DNA of 64,000 bases, from assembly GCF_014649835.1 (NCBI RefSeq), contig NZ_BMTU01000010.1, positions 124,001 through 188,000 on the forward strand, written 5' to 3'. Both the position numbers and the translations under genes were made by a program. The notes under the pieces were generated by a model, which was not told where the DNA came from, did not search any database, and worked only from the letters and a program-made list of their open reading frames with translations. The stretch's first letter is position 1; each line of letters begins with the position of its first letter. Source of the DNA: Streptomyces pilosus. GTDB lineage: Bacteria; Actinomycetota; Actinomycetes; Streptomycetales; Streptomycetaceae. Shown in pieces: positions 14,825 to 22,843 of this stretch.

Positions 14825-16030
14825 ATGACGTCATTGATCGAGGATCCACTGCTGTGGATCCTGCTTGTGGTGCTCGTCGCTGCGGTCTTCGCAGTGCAGC
14901 GGGCGCGGAGAACCAATCTGGCGCTCCGAAGAACGAAGAACGACCTGGAGACGAACCTGGGCCACGCCCAGGGCCGTATCGACCAGCTCCAGGGACACAT
15001 ATCCGCCCTGGACATCCAGCACCGCGGTGACCTCGCGGACGTCCGGGCGGACGCGGAGTCGTCGACCAAGGCCGTGCTGAAGTCGGCGATGGGCACCCTG
15101 CAGTCGCTCTCCGAGGAGCAGCAGCTGCTGCTCGACGGCCTGCTGAAGAAGTACGGCAACGACACCGAGGTCCTGGCCGACCTGATGGCGGTGGACCACA
15201 CCGGCAGCCAGTTCGGCCGCCGGGCCAAGGGCATCTCGGTGCTCTGCGGCGGGTGGCTGGGCCGGCGCGAGGGCGTGGCGACCGTCTACGACGTGGCGCG
15301 CAGCGCGCAGGGCCGCATCAAGGACTTCAACCGGGTGAGCATCCACGCCCAGGTGAGCGCCGCCGTCTCCAGCAAGGCGGTGGAGCCGGTGGCGGTGGTC
15401 CTGGCCGAGCTGCTGGACAACGCGACCACCTACAGCGCTCCGGGCACCCCGGTCGAGGTCAACATCCAGGCCGTGCCGACGGGCGTGTGCTTCATCGTCG
15501 ACGACGCCGGTCTCGGCATGGACCAGGAGACCAAGGACCGCGCGGCGGCCCTGCTGTCCGCCGACGGTCCGGTCGACATCACCGGTCTCGGTGACCCCCC
15601 GCGGTTCGGGTTCGCGGTGTGCGGCATGCTCGCCGCGCGGTACGGCTTCGCCGTGTCCGTCGGTTCGGTTTCCCCCTACGGCGGAGTGCGCGCAGTGATC
15701 CGAGTACCGGAGAGTCTTCTGGCGGCCGAGGCCGTCGCACCCGCCGAGCCCGTACGGGAGCCCGCGGAGGAGAGCCAGGAGAGCACGCCGCAGCGGCTGG
15801 CCCCGGTCCCGGTGGGCCCGTCGCACGTGGTGGGCACGACGTCCGGCGGACTGCCCAAGCGCCGTCGGCGTCAGGGACCCATTTCGGTGGTGCCGGCCCC
15901 CGAGCCCGCCATCGACGAGCAGACGTCCGAGTCGGCCGGCGAGGTGACCGCGTCCCGCCTGGGGGCGTTCGCACGCGGCACGCAGCTCGGACGGACCACG
16001 AACACCACGGAAGGACCTGACCACCAGTGA
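14825..16030 (+). CDS. cvnA: Conservon protein CvnA: membrane sensor-like histidine-kinase ATPase
   Basis: The 401-residue protein has one N-terminal transmembrane helix (residues 9-25), a coiled-coil-like stretch (about 30-75), a helical region and a GHKL ATPase domain. The latter shows LAELLDNATTYSAPGTPV (N box) and DDAGLGMDQ (G1 box). A long low-complexity tail ends the chain. There is no clear phospho-acceptor histidine, as usual for conservon CvnA proteins, thought to act as membrane sensors or GEF-like partners of the CvnD GTPase. The ATG at 14825 has a GAGAG ribosome site and begins just before the helix. An upstream TTG frame lacks support. Its stop overlaps the cvnB start. Confidence 0.93.
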   Translation: MTSLIEDPLLWILLVVLVAAVFAVQRARRTNLALRRTKNDLETNLGHAQGRIDQLQGHISALDIQHRGDLADVRADAESSTKAVLKSAMGTLQSLSEEQQLLLDGLLKKYGNDTEVLADLMAVDHTGSQFGRRAKGISVLCGGWLGRREGVATVYDVARSAQGRIKDFNRVSIHAQVSAAVSSKAVEPVAVVLAELLDNATTYSAPGTPVEVNIQAVPTGVCFIVDDAGLGMDQETKDRAAALLSADGPVDITGLGDPPRFGFAVCGMLAARYGFAVSVGSVSPYGGVRAVIRVPESLLAAEAVAPAEPVREPAEESQESTPQRLAPVPVGPSHVVGTTSGGLPKRRRRQGPISVVPAPEPAIDEQTSESAGEVTASRLGAFARGTQLGRTTNTTEGPDHQ

Positions 16031-16428
16031 ACACCGACCTGTCGTGGGTGCTGAACGACGTGCTCGAGGTGCGTGGAGCCCGCCACGCGGTCCTCGTCTC
16101 GGGTGACGGCCTGCTGCTGCAGCGTTCGGACGACATCTCGCGTGACGACGCGGAGACCAACGCCGCCGCGATGAGCTCCATGCAGTCCCTCAGCCGGGCG
16201 GTCGCCGGCTTCGTGGGGGCCGGGCACGGCATCTGGAAGCAGACGCTGCTGGAGTACGACGGTGGCTGGATCTTCCTGATCGCCGCGGGGCAGGGTGCCT
16301 ACCTCGCGGTCTCCGCCGCGCCGGACGTCGACATGGAGGCCGTGTCGTTCCGCATGCAGAAGACGGTGGCGGCGCTCAGCAAGGCGATGAGCGTGGCGCC
16401 GCGCTCCGACAACGGTGCCGGCGTATGA
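16027..16428 (+). CDS. cvnB: Conservon protein CvnB: roadblock/LC7 domain protein
   Basis: The 133-residue protein is a single roadblock/LC7 domain (MNTDLSWVLNDVLEVRGARHAVLVSGDGLLL, ending with an AVSFRMQKTVAALSKAM helix). Roadblock proteins bind or stimulate small GTPases of the MglA/Ras type, and CvnB of conservons is thought to be the GAP-like partner of CvnD. It starts at a GTG overlapping the stop of cvnA (GTGA), and its stop overlaps the start of cvnC (ATGA), so the subunits are translationally coupled. Confidence 0.94.
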   Translation: MNTDLSWVLNDVLEVRGARHAVLVSGDGLLLQRSDDISRDDAETNAAAMSSMQSLSRAVAGFVGAGHGIWKQTLLEYDGGWIFLIAAGQGAYLAVSAAPDVDMEAVSFRMQKTVAALSKAMSVAPRSDNGAGV

Positions 16429-16799
16429 CCACGCCCGGCGAGGAAGCACCCGTCACCAGTGACTTCGTCCGCTCGTACGTCATCACCGGCGGACGTGACC
16501 TGCCCTCCTCCGAGGAGCTGGCGCTGCACACCCTGGTCACCCTGGCTCCCGGGCGGACGCTGCCGCTCGGGGCCGGTCCCGAGGTCAGGGCGATCTGGGA
16601 GCTGTGCGCGGGCGGCTACCTGTCGGTCGCCGAGGTGGCGGGCCACCTCGGCCTGCCCGTCGGGGTGGCACGGCTGCTGCTCACCGATTTATCGGAACAG
16701 GGGCACCTGCTGCGCCGGGCCGAGCCGCCCCGGGCCCAGAACGTTGACAGAGCGACCCTCGAGAAGGTTCTGAATGGACTCCAATCCCTCATCGGCTGA
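16425..16799 (+). CDS. cvnC: Conservon protein CvnC: DUF742 protein, with a TTA codon
   Basis: The 124-residue DUF742 protein contains RSYVITGGR and a C-terminal winged-helix-like half (LCAGGYLSVAEVAGHLGLPVGVARLLLTDL). The family is found only in conservons and related actinobacterial operons, where it is part of the membrane complex. Codon 89 (16689-16691) is TTA, the codon read by the bldA tRNA, which matures late in Streptomyces development. It is one of only two in-frame TTA codons I found in the window. The gene's last 26 bases overlap cvnD. Confidence 0.93.
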   Translation: MTTPGEEAPVTSDFVRSYVITGGRDLPSSEELALHTLVTLAPGRTLPLGAGPEVRAIWELCAGGYLSVAEVAGHLGLPVGVARLLLTDLSEQGHLLRRAEPPRAQNVDRATLEKVLNGLQSLIG

Positions 16800-17376
16800 G
16801 ACGGCGCAGAAGTCCATCTACGTCTCCAGCGCGGTCACCAACGCCGCCAAGATCCTCGTCGTCGGGCACTTCGCCGTGGGCAAGACGACCCTCATCGGCT
16901 CGCTGTCGGAGATCACTCCGCTGCGCACCGAGGAGAAGATGACCCAGGCGTCGGTCCACGTCGACGACCTCCGGGGGGTCACGGACAAGACCACCACCAC
17001 GGTCGCCCTGGACTTCGGTCGTCTCACCCTCAGCGACGACCTGGTGCTGTACCTGTTCGGCACCCCCGGTCAGCAGCGCTTCATGCAGCTGTGGGAGGAC
17101 ATGGCACGCGGTGCGCTCGGGGCACTCCTGCTGGTCGACCCGGCGCGGCTGGAGGAGACCTTCCCGGTCATCGACCTCGTCGAGCGGTACGGCCTGGAGT
17201 ACGCCATCGCCGTCAACTGCTTCGACCCCGCCGCCACGTACAGCGAGGCGGAGGTGCGCGAGGCGCTCGACCTGCTGCCGGACACCCCGGTCGTCTACTG
17301 CGACGCCCGCGAGCAGCAGTCGTCCGCCATGGCCCTGATCGCGCTGGTGCGGCACCTGCTCGAGCGTGCGGCCTGA
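16774..17376 (+). CDS. cvnD: Conservon protein CvnD: small Ras-like GTPase
   Basis: The 200-residue protein has GTPase motifs: P-loop GHFAVGKT (31-38), a switch region with DDLRGVTDKTTTTVALDFG, G3 FGTPGQ (95-100, where Ras has DxxGQ) and a G4-like NCFD (148-151). These variants are usual for CvnD proteins, which act as the switch of the conservon complex. It starts 26 bases inside cvnC behind a GAGAAGG site, so it depends on cvnC translation and hence indirectly on the TTA codon there. A P450 gene follows after 57 bases. Confidence 0.94.
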   Translation: MDSNPSSAETAQKSIYVSSAVTNAAKILVVGHFAVGKTTLIGSLSEITPLRTEEKMTQASVHVDDLRGVTDKTTTTVALDFGRLTLSDDLVLYLFGTPGQQRFMQLWEDMARGALGALLLVDPARLEETFPVIDLVERYGLEYAIAVNCFDPAATYSEAEVREALDLLPDTPVVYCDAREQQSSAMALIALVRHLLERAA

Positions 17377-17433
17377 CCTCCCCGCGTCCGCCCGGCCGGG
17401 GGCCCGGGTCCCCGGATCACTAAGGAAGACTTC

Positions 17434-18777
17434 ATGGATCCTCATTCCCACTCCACGGCGACCGCCGGCAGATGCCCGATGCACGACGCCGCGTTCGCCA
17501 CCGATCCCCACCAGGTCTACGACCGGTTGCGCGAGCACGCCCCGGCCGGTCCGGTCGAACTCGCCCCCGGTGTGGACGCCACCCTGGTCGTCGAGCACGA
17601 GATGGCCCTGCGGGTCCTGCAGAACACGGAGCTGTTCGCCCGCGACGCCCGCCGGTGGAAGGCCCTGAACGAGGGCCGCATCGGGATGGACAGCCCGGTG
17701 CTGCCCATGATGGCGTACCGGCCGAGCTGTCTGTTCACCGACGGCGCCGTGCACCTGCGGCTGCGCAAGGCCGTGGTGGACAGCCTGGCCCGGCTCAACA
17801 CCACGCGGATCCGCCGGGACGTCGAGCCGATCGCCGACTACCTGATCGACCAGTTCAGCGAGCGGGGCCGGGCCGACCTGCTCGGCGACTACGCCAAGCT
17901 GCTGCCGCTGCTGCTGTTCAACAAGCTGTTCGGCTGCCCGGCGGACATCGGCGACACCGTCACCACCGCCGTCTCGGCGATCTTCGACGGCAAGGACGCG
18001 CTGCGCGCGAACGAGGAACTCACCTCGTCCCTCATGGAGTTGATCGCGCTCAAGCGGCGCAGCCCCGGTGACGACGTCACCTCCTGGCTCATCCAGCACC
18101 CGGCCGGGCTGACCGACGAGGAGCTCAAGGACCAGCTGGTGCTGCTGATGGGCGCCGGCATCGAACCGGAGCGCAGCCTCATCAGCAGTTCCCTGATGCT
18201 GCTGCTGTCCGGGGCGGGCGGCCGGCAGAGCGGCATGCTGATCGAGGAGGCGCTCGACCACGTCCTGTGGAACCAGACGCCGATCGCCAACTACGCCACC
18301 CACTACCCGGTTCAGGACGTCGACCTCGGCGGTCACGTGGCCGAGGCGAACACCCCGGTCGTCATCTCCTTCGCGGGCGCCAACGCCGACCCGGCGCTGG
18401 ACGAGGCCCGCCGCGCGCACAGCAAGGGCGCGCACCTGGCGTGGGGCGCCGGGCCGCACGCCTGCCCCGCCAAGGACCCGGCGCAGGTCATCGCGACCAC
18501 CGCGATCGAGCGGCTGCTCAACGCGCTGCCCGACCTCACCCTGACGGTCGCGGAGAAGGACCTCCAGTGGCGGCCCGGACCGTTCCACCGCGCCCTGGTG
18601 GCGCTGCCGGTGACGTTCACTCCCACACCGGCCACCCGTACGGCGGCCGCGCTCCGTGACCGGGCCACGACCGCCGGTGCGCAGCCCATGCCGGCGGCCG
18701 TGTCCGAACCGGTCCGGCAGGAACCGGCGCGCAGGAAGGGGTTCTGGAGCAGCTTCCTGGACGTCTTCCGCGTCTGA
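17434..18777 (+). CDS. Non-canonical conservon cytochrome P450 (CYP157-like, no ExxR)
   Basis: The 447-residue protein aligns with conservon P450s but lacks two hallmarks. The K-helix motif ExxR reads EALD (272-275), so Arg is Asp. The I-helix AGxxT reads AGIEP (241-245), so the oxygen-activating Thr is Pro. The haem ligand is kept: WGAGPHACPA with Cys344. Loss of ExxR is known for the CYP157 family, which sits in Streptomyces conservons. A basic C-terminal tail (about 385-447, ending RKGFWSSFLDVFRV) is extra. ATG 17434 follows AAGGAAG and the gene is the last of the cvnABCD operon. A sensory rather than catalytic role is possible. Confidence 0.88.
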   Translation: MDPHSHSTATAGRCPMHDAAFATDPHQVYDRLREHAPAGPVELAPGVDATLVVEHEMALRVLQNTELFARDARRWKALNEGRIGMDSPVLPMMAYRPSCLFTDGAVHLRLRKAVVDSLARLNTTRIRRDVEPIADYLIDQFSERGRADLLGDYAKLLPLLLFNKLFGCPADIGDTVTTAVSAIFDGKDALRANEELTSSLMELIALKRRSPGDDVTSWLIQHPAGLTDEELKDQLVLLMGAGIEPERSLISSSLMLLLSGAGGRQSGMLIEEALDHVLWNQTPIANYATHYPVQDVDLGGHVAEANTPVVISFAGANADPALDEARRAHSKGAHLAWGAGPHACPAKDPAQVIATTAIERLLNALPDLTLTVAEKDLQWRPGPFHRALVALPVTFTPTPATRTAAALRDRATTAGAQPMPAAVSEPVRQEPARRKGFWSSFLDVFRV

Positions 18778-18848
18778 CCGCACTGCATGTGACAGGTGCA
18801 ACACGCAACGACACATGACACGGGTGGCTGGAAGGGTAGGTTCCGGCG

Positions 18849-18859
18849 GTAACGGTTAC
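18849..18859. promoter_or_regulatory. Short palindrome before the second P450 gene
   Basis: GTAAC-G-GTTAC is a perfect 11-bp inverted repeat in the 103-base gap between the two P450 genes, 22 bases before the TTG start. It may be an operator or part of a promoter for the second P450 and enoyl-CoA hydratase pair. Confidence 0.3.
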
Positions 18860-18880
18860 GTTCAGCCGAAGGAGCTCCAC

Positions 18881-20146
18881 TTGACCGCCGTTGGCGACAT
18901 ACGCGGGTCCGTCCACGACCGGCGAGCCGTCATCTCCCTTCTCCGCCATCTGCGTTCGGCCGAAGGGCAGGCCGACCCCCTTCCCGTCTGGGAGGGGCTA
19001 CGCGCCCTGGGAGACGTCGTGCGCGCCCCCTGGGGCGCCTACTTCGTCACCTCGTTCGAGGCATGCAGCCAGGTCCTGCGCGGCAGGAACTGGCTCGTGC
19101 CGGACTTCGCCTGGCAGGAACGGCAACCCGACCCCAGACGCTGGCGGGAGCCGGCCACCCAGGAGCTGACCGGCACCCTGTCCCGCATCAACGCCCCGGC
19201 GCACACCTGTCAGCGCCGCGCCCTGGGGAACCCGTTCGACCGCTCCACCCTGGAGAACATGCGGCCCCGGATCGCCGCGCTGGTCTCCGGGCTCCTGGAC
19301 GACCTGGAGGAGCGCCTGCGCGCCGACGGGGAGGCCGACTTCGTCCGTACGGTCGCCGAACTCCTCCCGGTCCGCACGGTGGGTGAATGGCTCGGCATCC
19401 CCGAGGAGCACCACGCGTACGTCCTGGACTTCGCCCACCGGCAGGCCTACGCCCAGGAACTGCTGCCCACCAAGGAGGAGTTGGCGCAGGCGGGCCGGGC
19501 CACGCTGGAGATGCGGGAGTTCTTCGGCGAGCTGATCCGCCACCGGCGTCAGCACCCTGGCAACGATGTCCTCACCGGCTGGATCCACTACTGGGACGCG
19601 CAGTACCCGCACGATCCGGCCGCCGCGGCGCGGGTGATCTACCACCTGACGATGTTCATCACCATCGCCTCGCTGGAGACCAGCGCGGTGCTGCTGGCCA
19701 ACGCGGTGCGGTTCGCCACCGAGGAACCCGCACGGGCGGACTGGCTGCGGGCCCGTCCGGAGCACATCGAGGACCTCGTCGAGGAGACCCTCCGCTACGA
19801 CCCCCCGGTCTGGCTCAACTCGCATGTGGCGGCCGAGGACACCGTCCTCGCCGGTACCCCCGTCGCCAAGGACGCCACCGTCCACATCCTTTACGGTTCG
19901 GCGGCCCACGACCCCCGCCGCAACCCGGACCCGCACGTCTTCGACGTCCTGCGCGGGGGCGGCCACATCACCTTCGGCAGCGGCCCCCACTACTGCCTCG
20001 GCGCGGCCCTCGCGCGTTTCGAGGCGCGCGAGACGGTCGCCCAGGTGCTCCAGCGCTTCCCCACCCTCCGCCCCCTCGGTCCCCCGTCCTTCGACAACTC
20101 CCGACTCGTCTTCCGCCGCATCACGTCCCTGAAGGTAACGACATGA
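18881..20146 (+). CDS. Cytochrome P450, canonical motifs
   Basis: The 421-residue protein keeps ExxR (ETLR, 302-305) and the haem-binding FGSGPHYCLG (365-374, Cys372). The I-helix reads ASLET (263-267), with Ser in place of the usual Gly but the Thr kept. It is therefore likely to be an active monooxygenase, using ferredoxin partners encoded elsewhere. I chose the TTG at 18881 because GAAGGAG lies six bases before it. The open frame upstream has no P450 similarity. The stop overlaps the ATG of the enoyl-CoA hydratase gene (ATGA), so the two enzymes probably act on one acyl or polyketide-like substrate. Confidence 0.88.
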   Translation: MTAVGDIRGSVHDRRAVISLLRHLRSAEGQADPLPVWEGLRALGDVVRAPWGAYFVTSFEACSQVLRGRNWLVPDFAWQERQPDPRRWREPATQELTGTLSRINAPAHTCQRRALGNPFDRSTLENMRPRIAALVSGLLDDLEERLRADGEADFVRTVAELLPVRTVGEWLGIPEEHHAYVLDFAHRQAYAQELLPTKEELAQAGRATLEMREFFGELIRHRRQHPGNDVLTGWIHYWDAQYPHDPAAAARVIYHLTMFITIASLETSAVLLANAVRFATEEPARADWLRARPEHIEDLVEETLRYDPPVWLNSHVAAEDTVLAGTPVAKDATVHILYGSAAHDPRRNPDPHVFDVLRGGGHITFGSGPHYCLGAALARFEARETVAQVLQRFPTLRPLGPPSFDNSRLVFRRITSLKVTT

Positions 20147-20934
20147 ACGCCCAGTCGCTCGCCGGACTCCCCGCCGACCGCATACTCAAGACCCTGCGCA
20201 CCTACCGGCAGGGTCCTCTCCTCACCGTCGAACTGAACCTGCCCGAGGAGGGCAACGCAGTCGGCGACGCCATGCTGGACGACCTCCTCACCGTCCTCGA
20301 CGACCAGGACCCCGCGGTGCGGGTCCTGGTGCTGGCCGCCGCCGGGGAGGAGTTCTGCCTCGGCGGGGACCGGCGCGAATTCCCCCGGCACCTCGACGCG
20401 GATCCCGCCGGCGGCGGCATCCGCGTCTCCGGTGCGAAGGCCCTGCGGGTGTGCGAGGCGCTCACCGCCAACCCGGCCGTCACCGTCGCCCGTGTCCAGG
20501 GCAGGGCCGTGGGCGCCGGGGTCGGTCTCGCGCTCGCCTGTGACCTGCGGGTGGGCGCCGACACCGCCACCTTCCGCCTGCCGGAGCTCGCCCTGGGGGT
20601 GCCGCCCGCCTGGGGCGGACTGCTCCCGCGGCTGATCAGCGAGGTGGGGGTCGCCAGGGTGCGGGAGCTGATCCTCACCGCCCGGGTCTTCGACGCCCAG
20701 GAGGCCCTCGGCCTGTCGGTGCTGCACAAGGTCGTGCCGCGCGAGGGACTGGACGCCGCCGTCATGGCCTGGGCCAGGCCCGTGATGCGCCGGCCGGCCT
20801 CCGCCGTACGGGTCACCAAGGCCATGCTCAACTCCCTCGCCGCCCCCACCCGCCTCGCCGACGTCTCGGTGTTCGACCCCGAACTGCTGACGGCGATCCT
20901 CACCGAGCAGCGTCACACCGGCACGGCACGCTGA
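20143..20934 (+). CDS. Enoyl-CoA hydratase/isomerase family protein
   Basis: The 263-residue crotonase-fold protein has both oxyanion-hole segments, GEEFCLGGDRREF and GRAVGAGVGLALACDLRV, and the LPELALGVPPAWGGLLPRL region where catalytic acids usually lie. In that region Glu is present near the start, but the second catalytic Glu position carries Trp/Gly. It may therefore be an isomerase, a DpgB/D-like enzyme or another crotonase variant. It starts in the stop codon of the P450 gene and forms a two-gene unit with it. Confidence 0.88.
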   Translation: MNAQSLAGLPADRILKTLRTYRQGPLLTVELNLPEEGNAVGDAMLDDLLTVLDDQDPAVRVLVLAAAGEEFCLGGDRREFPRHLDADPAGGGIRVSGAKALRVCEALTANPAVTVARVQGRAVGAGVGLALACDLRVGADTATFRLPELALGVPPAWGGLLPRLISEVGVARVRELILTARVFDAQEALGLSVLHKVVPREGLDAAVMAWARPVMRRPASAVRVTKAMLNSLAAPTRLADVSVFDPELLTAILTEQRHTGTAR

Positions 20935-20945
20935 CCGCCGGCACG

Positions 20946-20967
20946 CCACGCGACGGGGGACGCGTGG
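20946..20967 (+). terminator. Hairpin after the P450/hydratase pair
   Basis: CCACGCG (20946-20952) pairs with CGCGTGG (20961-20967) over an 8-base loop, 11 bases past the stop of the hydratase gene. Confidence 0.5.
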
Positions 20968-21021
20968 CCTCGCGGGAAAACCCGTTGCACGGCGGGTCCC
21001 GCGCGCCGACCCTTGGTGTCC

Positions 21022-21948
21022 ATGCCCTACTCGCTGCGTCCCGCCGCGCTCACCGACGCGCCCGCCATCACCGAACTGCTGAACAAGGTCGACGAGATCG
21101 AGATCGGCGGACCCGAGACCGACCTGCACACCGTCCAGGCCGATCTGAAGCACCCCGGCACCGACCTGGAGCGCGACTCCTGGCTCACCTGGGACGGTGA
21201 CCTGCTGGTGGCCTACGGGCTGCTGTGGGACGAGTCCGAGGGCGAACGCGTCGACATCGACCAGTACGTCCTGCCCGCACACCAGGAGGCCGCCGCCCGG
21301 ATGCTGGAGGCCATGGAGGCCAGGGCCCTGGAGAAGGCCCGGGAGAACGGGGCGGAACGGGCGGTGGTGCACCTGCACCTCAATGTGGCGCCCACGCTCG
21401 ACACCGGTCTGCTGCGGGCCCGCGGCTGGCGGGTCGTCCGCCGCTACCACGTCCTGCACCGCCCCCTGGACCCCACGCGCGACCCGGTGCCGGAGGCTCC
21501 CGCCGGAGTGCGCGTGCGCGACTGCGCCGCCGAGGCGGACCGCAGGCGGGTGCACGAGCTGTACCAGGCTTCCTTCGCCGACCACTTCGACTTCCAGCCG
21601 CGTGCCTACGAGGACTGGGTGCACGACATCGATGCCGAGGGCCTCGACTGGTCCCTGGTGTGGATCGTCTCCACCGACGACCTGGGCGACGCCGGTTTCC
21701 TGCTGGCGCGGAACGACCGGGAGGCGATGGGGTGGATCCGCAGCCTCGGCGTGCTGCCCCCGGCGCGCGGCCGGGGCCTCGGCGGACTCCTGCTGCGCCG
21801 GGCGTTCGCGGCCTTCGCCGCGCGGGGGCGGGACACCGTCGGCCTCGGCGTGGACACCGAGAACACCACCGGAGCGCCCCGCCTGTACGACCGGCACGGC
21901 CTGACGGTCCGCTACGCCGTCGACACCTGGGAGGCGGTGGTGAACTGA
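21022..21948 (+). CDS. Double-GNAT acetyltransferase
   Basis: The 308-residue protein consists of two GNAT folds. The N-terminal half (MPYSLRPAALTDAPAITELLN...) is degenerate. The C-terminal half holds the acetyl-CoA-binding loop in LGVLPPARGRGLGGLLLRRAF and the following VDTENTTGAPRLYDRHGL. The tandem layout is like mycothiol synthase (MshD) and related Streptomyces proteins, but MshD itself is usually encoded elsewhere, so the acceptor is unknown. No ribosome site is visible before the ATG at 21022. GTG 21016 and TTG 21013 are also in frame, so the exact start is uncertain. Confidence 0.85.
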   Translation: MPYSLRPAALTDAPAITELLNKVDEIEIGGPETDLHTVQADLKHPGTDLERDSWLTWDGDLLVAYGLLWDESEGERVDIDQYVLPAHQEAAARMLEAMEARALEKARENGAERAVVHLHLNVAPTLDTGLLRARGWRVVRRYHVLHRPLDPTRDPVPEAPAGVRVRDCAAEADRRRVHELYQASFADHFDFQPRAYEDWVHDIDAEGLDWSLVWIVSTDDLGDAGFLLARNDREAMGWIRSLGVLPPARGRGLGGLLLRRAFAAFAARGRDTVGLGVDTENTTGAPRLYDRHGLTVRYAVDTWEAVVN

Positions 21949-21983
21949 ACGGCGCCCGCCGCCGGTTCACGACTCGCCCGGCG

Positions 21984-22799
21984 TCACGGCTTGCGGGCGA
22001 CCGCTCCGTACATGGCGATGTCCTCGTCGCGGATCCCCTGTTCGCCGGTGCCGTCGGGGTGCCACTTGTGCACCTGGACGATGCCCGGCTCGAGGAGTTC
22101 CAGCCCCGCGAAGAACTCGTGGGCCTCGTCGAGGGTGCGCAGCCGCATCGGCATGTCGCGGGCCGCGTACTCGCGGGCCACCCGTCCCACCTCCTCGGGG
22201 GCGAACTCCGCCGTGCCGATCGTCATCGCCAGGCAGCTGCCCGGGGGCAGTGGCTCCAGGAGCCTGCGGACGACACCGACGGCGTCGTCCTCGTCGAGGA
22301 CGAAGTGGACGATGGCGATGACGGTCAGCGCCACCGGCCGGTCCAGGTCGAGGGTCTGCCGTAGTTCCGGGGCCTCCAGGATGCTCGCCGGGTCACGGAA
22401 GTCCGCCTCGATGTACGACGTCCTGCCCTCGGGTGTGCTGGACAGCAGCCCCTGGGAGAGGGTGAGCACGATGGGGTCGTTGTCGACGTAGACGACGCGT
22501 GCGTCCGGCGCGACCGACTGGGCGATCTCGTGGAGGTTCGGGGAGGTGGGGATGCCGGTGCCGATGTCCAGGAACTGGCGGATGCCCTCCTCCTCGACGA
22601 GCCGGCGGACCGCCCGGTTCATCCAGTCACGGTTGGCGCGCATGTGGACGGGCAGCGCGGGCCACTCCCCGACCATGGCGTCGCCGGCCTCCTGGTCGGC
22701 CGGGTAGTAGTCCTTCCCGCCGAGAATGTAGTCGTAGATCCGGGCGGAGTGCGCGTGCTCGGTGTCGATGCGGTCGGCCGGCCATCCGTTGTCGGGCAC
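21984..22799 (-). CDS. S-adenosylmethionine-dependent methyltransferase, DUF574 family
   Basis: The 271-residue protein belongs to the large Streptomyces DUF574 group. It begins with IDTEHAHSARIYDYILGGKDYYPAD, then the SAM-binding FLDIGTGIPTSPNLHE and VVYVDNDPIV. The middle reads AIVHFVLDEDDA and the end GIVQVHKWHPDG. These proteins bind SAM, but physiological substrates are largely unknown. The gene lies 44 bases behind the HTH/DUF5753 regulator on the same strand, an arrangement common in Streptomyces, where such proteins accompany developmental regulators. Confidence 0.9.
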   Translation of the reverse strand: MPDNGWPADRIDTEHAHSARIYDYILGGKDYYPADQEAGDAMVGEWPALPVHMRANRDWMNRAVRRLVEEEGIRQFLDIGTGIPTSPNLHEIAQSVAPDARVVYVDNDPIVLTLSQGLLSSTPEGRTSYIEADFRDPASILEAPELRQTLDLDRPVALTVIAIVHFVLDEDDAVGVVRRLLEPLPPGSCLAMTIGTAEFAPEEVGRVAREYAARDMPMRLRTLDEAHEFFAGLELLEPGIVQVHKWHPDGTGEQGIRDEDIAMYGAVARKP

Positions 22800-22843
22800 C
22801 GTGGTGTCTCCTTCGCACGTGGGGGGTCGGGGGGGCGGATCGG

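Noticed and set aside
18788..18794. A further TGTGACA/TGTCACA between the P450 genes as an ECF41 promoter
   Set aside because: On the minus strand it is not followed by CGGTC at 15 bases and no gene starts downstream in that direction.
16789..18816. A 675-codon minus-strand frame opposite cvnD and the P450
   Set aside because: Shadow of the conservon genes, with no ribosome site and no domain.
17434..20934. The two P450s and crotonase as a biosynthetic cluster
   Set aside because: The first P450 belongs to a conservon and no core biosynthetic enzyme is nearby. A signalling link is more likely.
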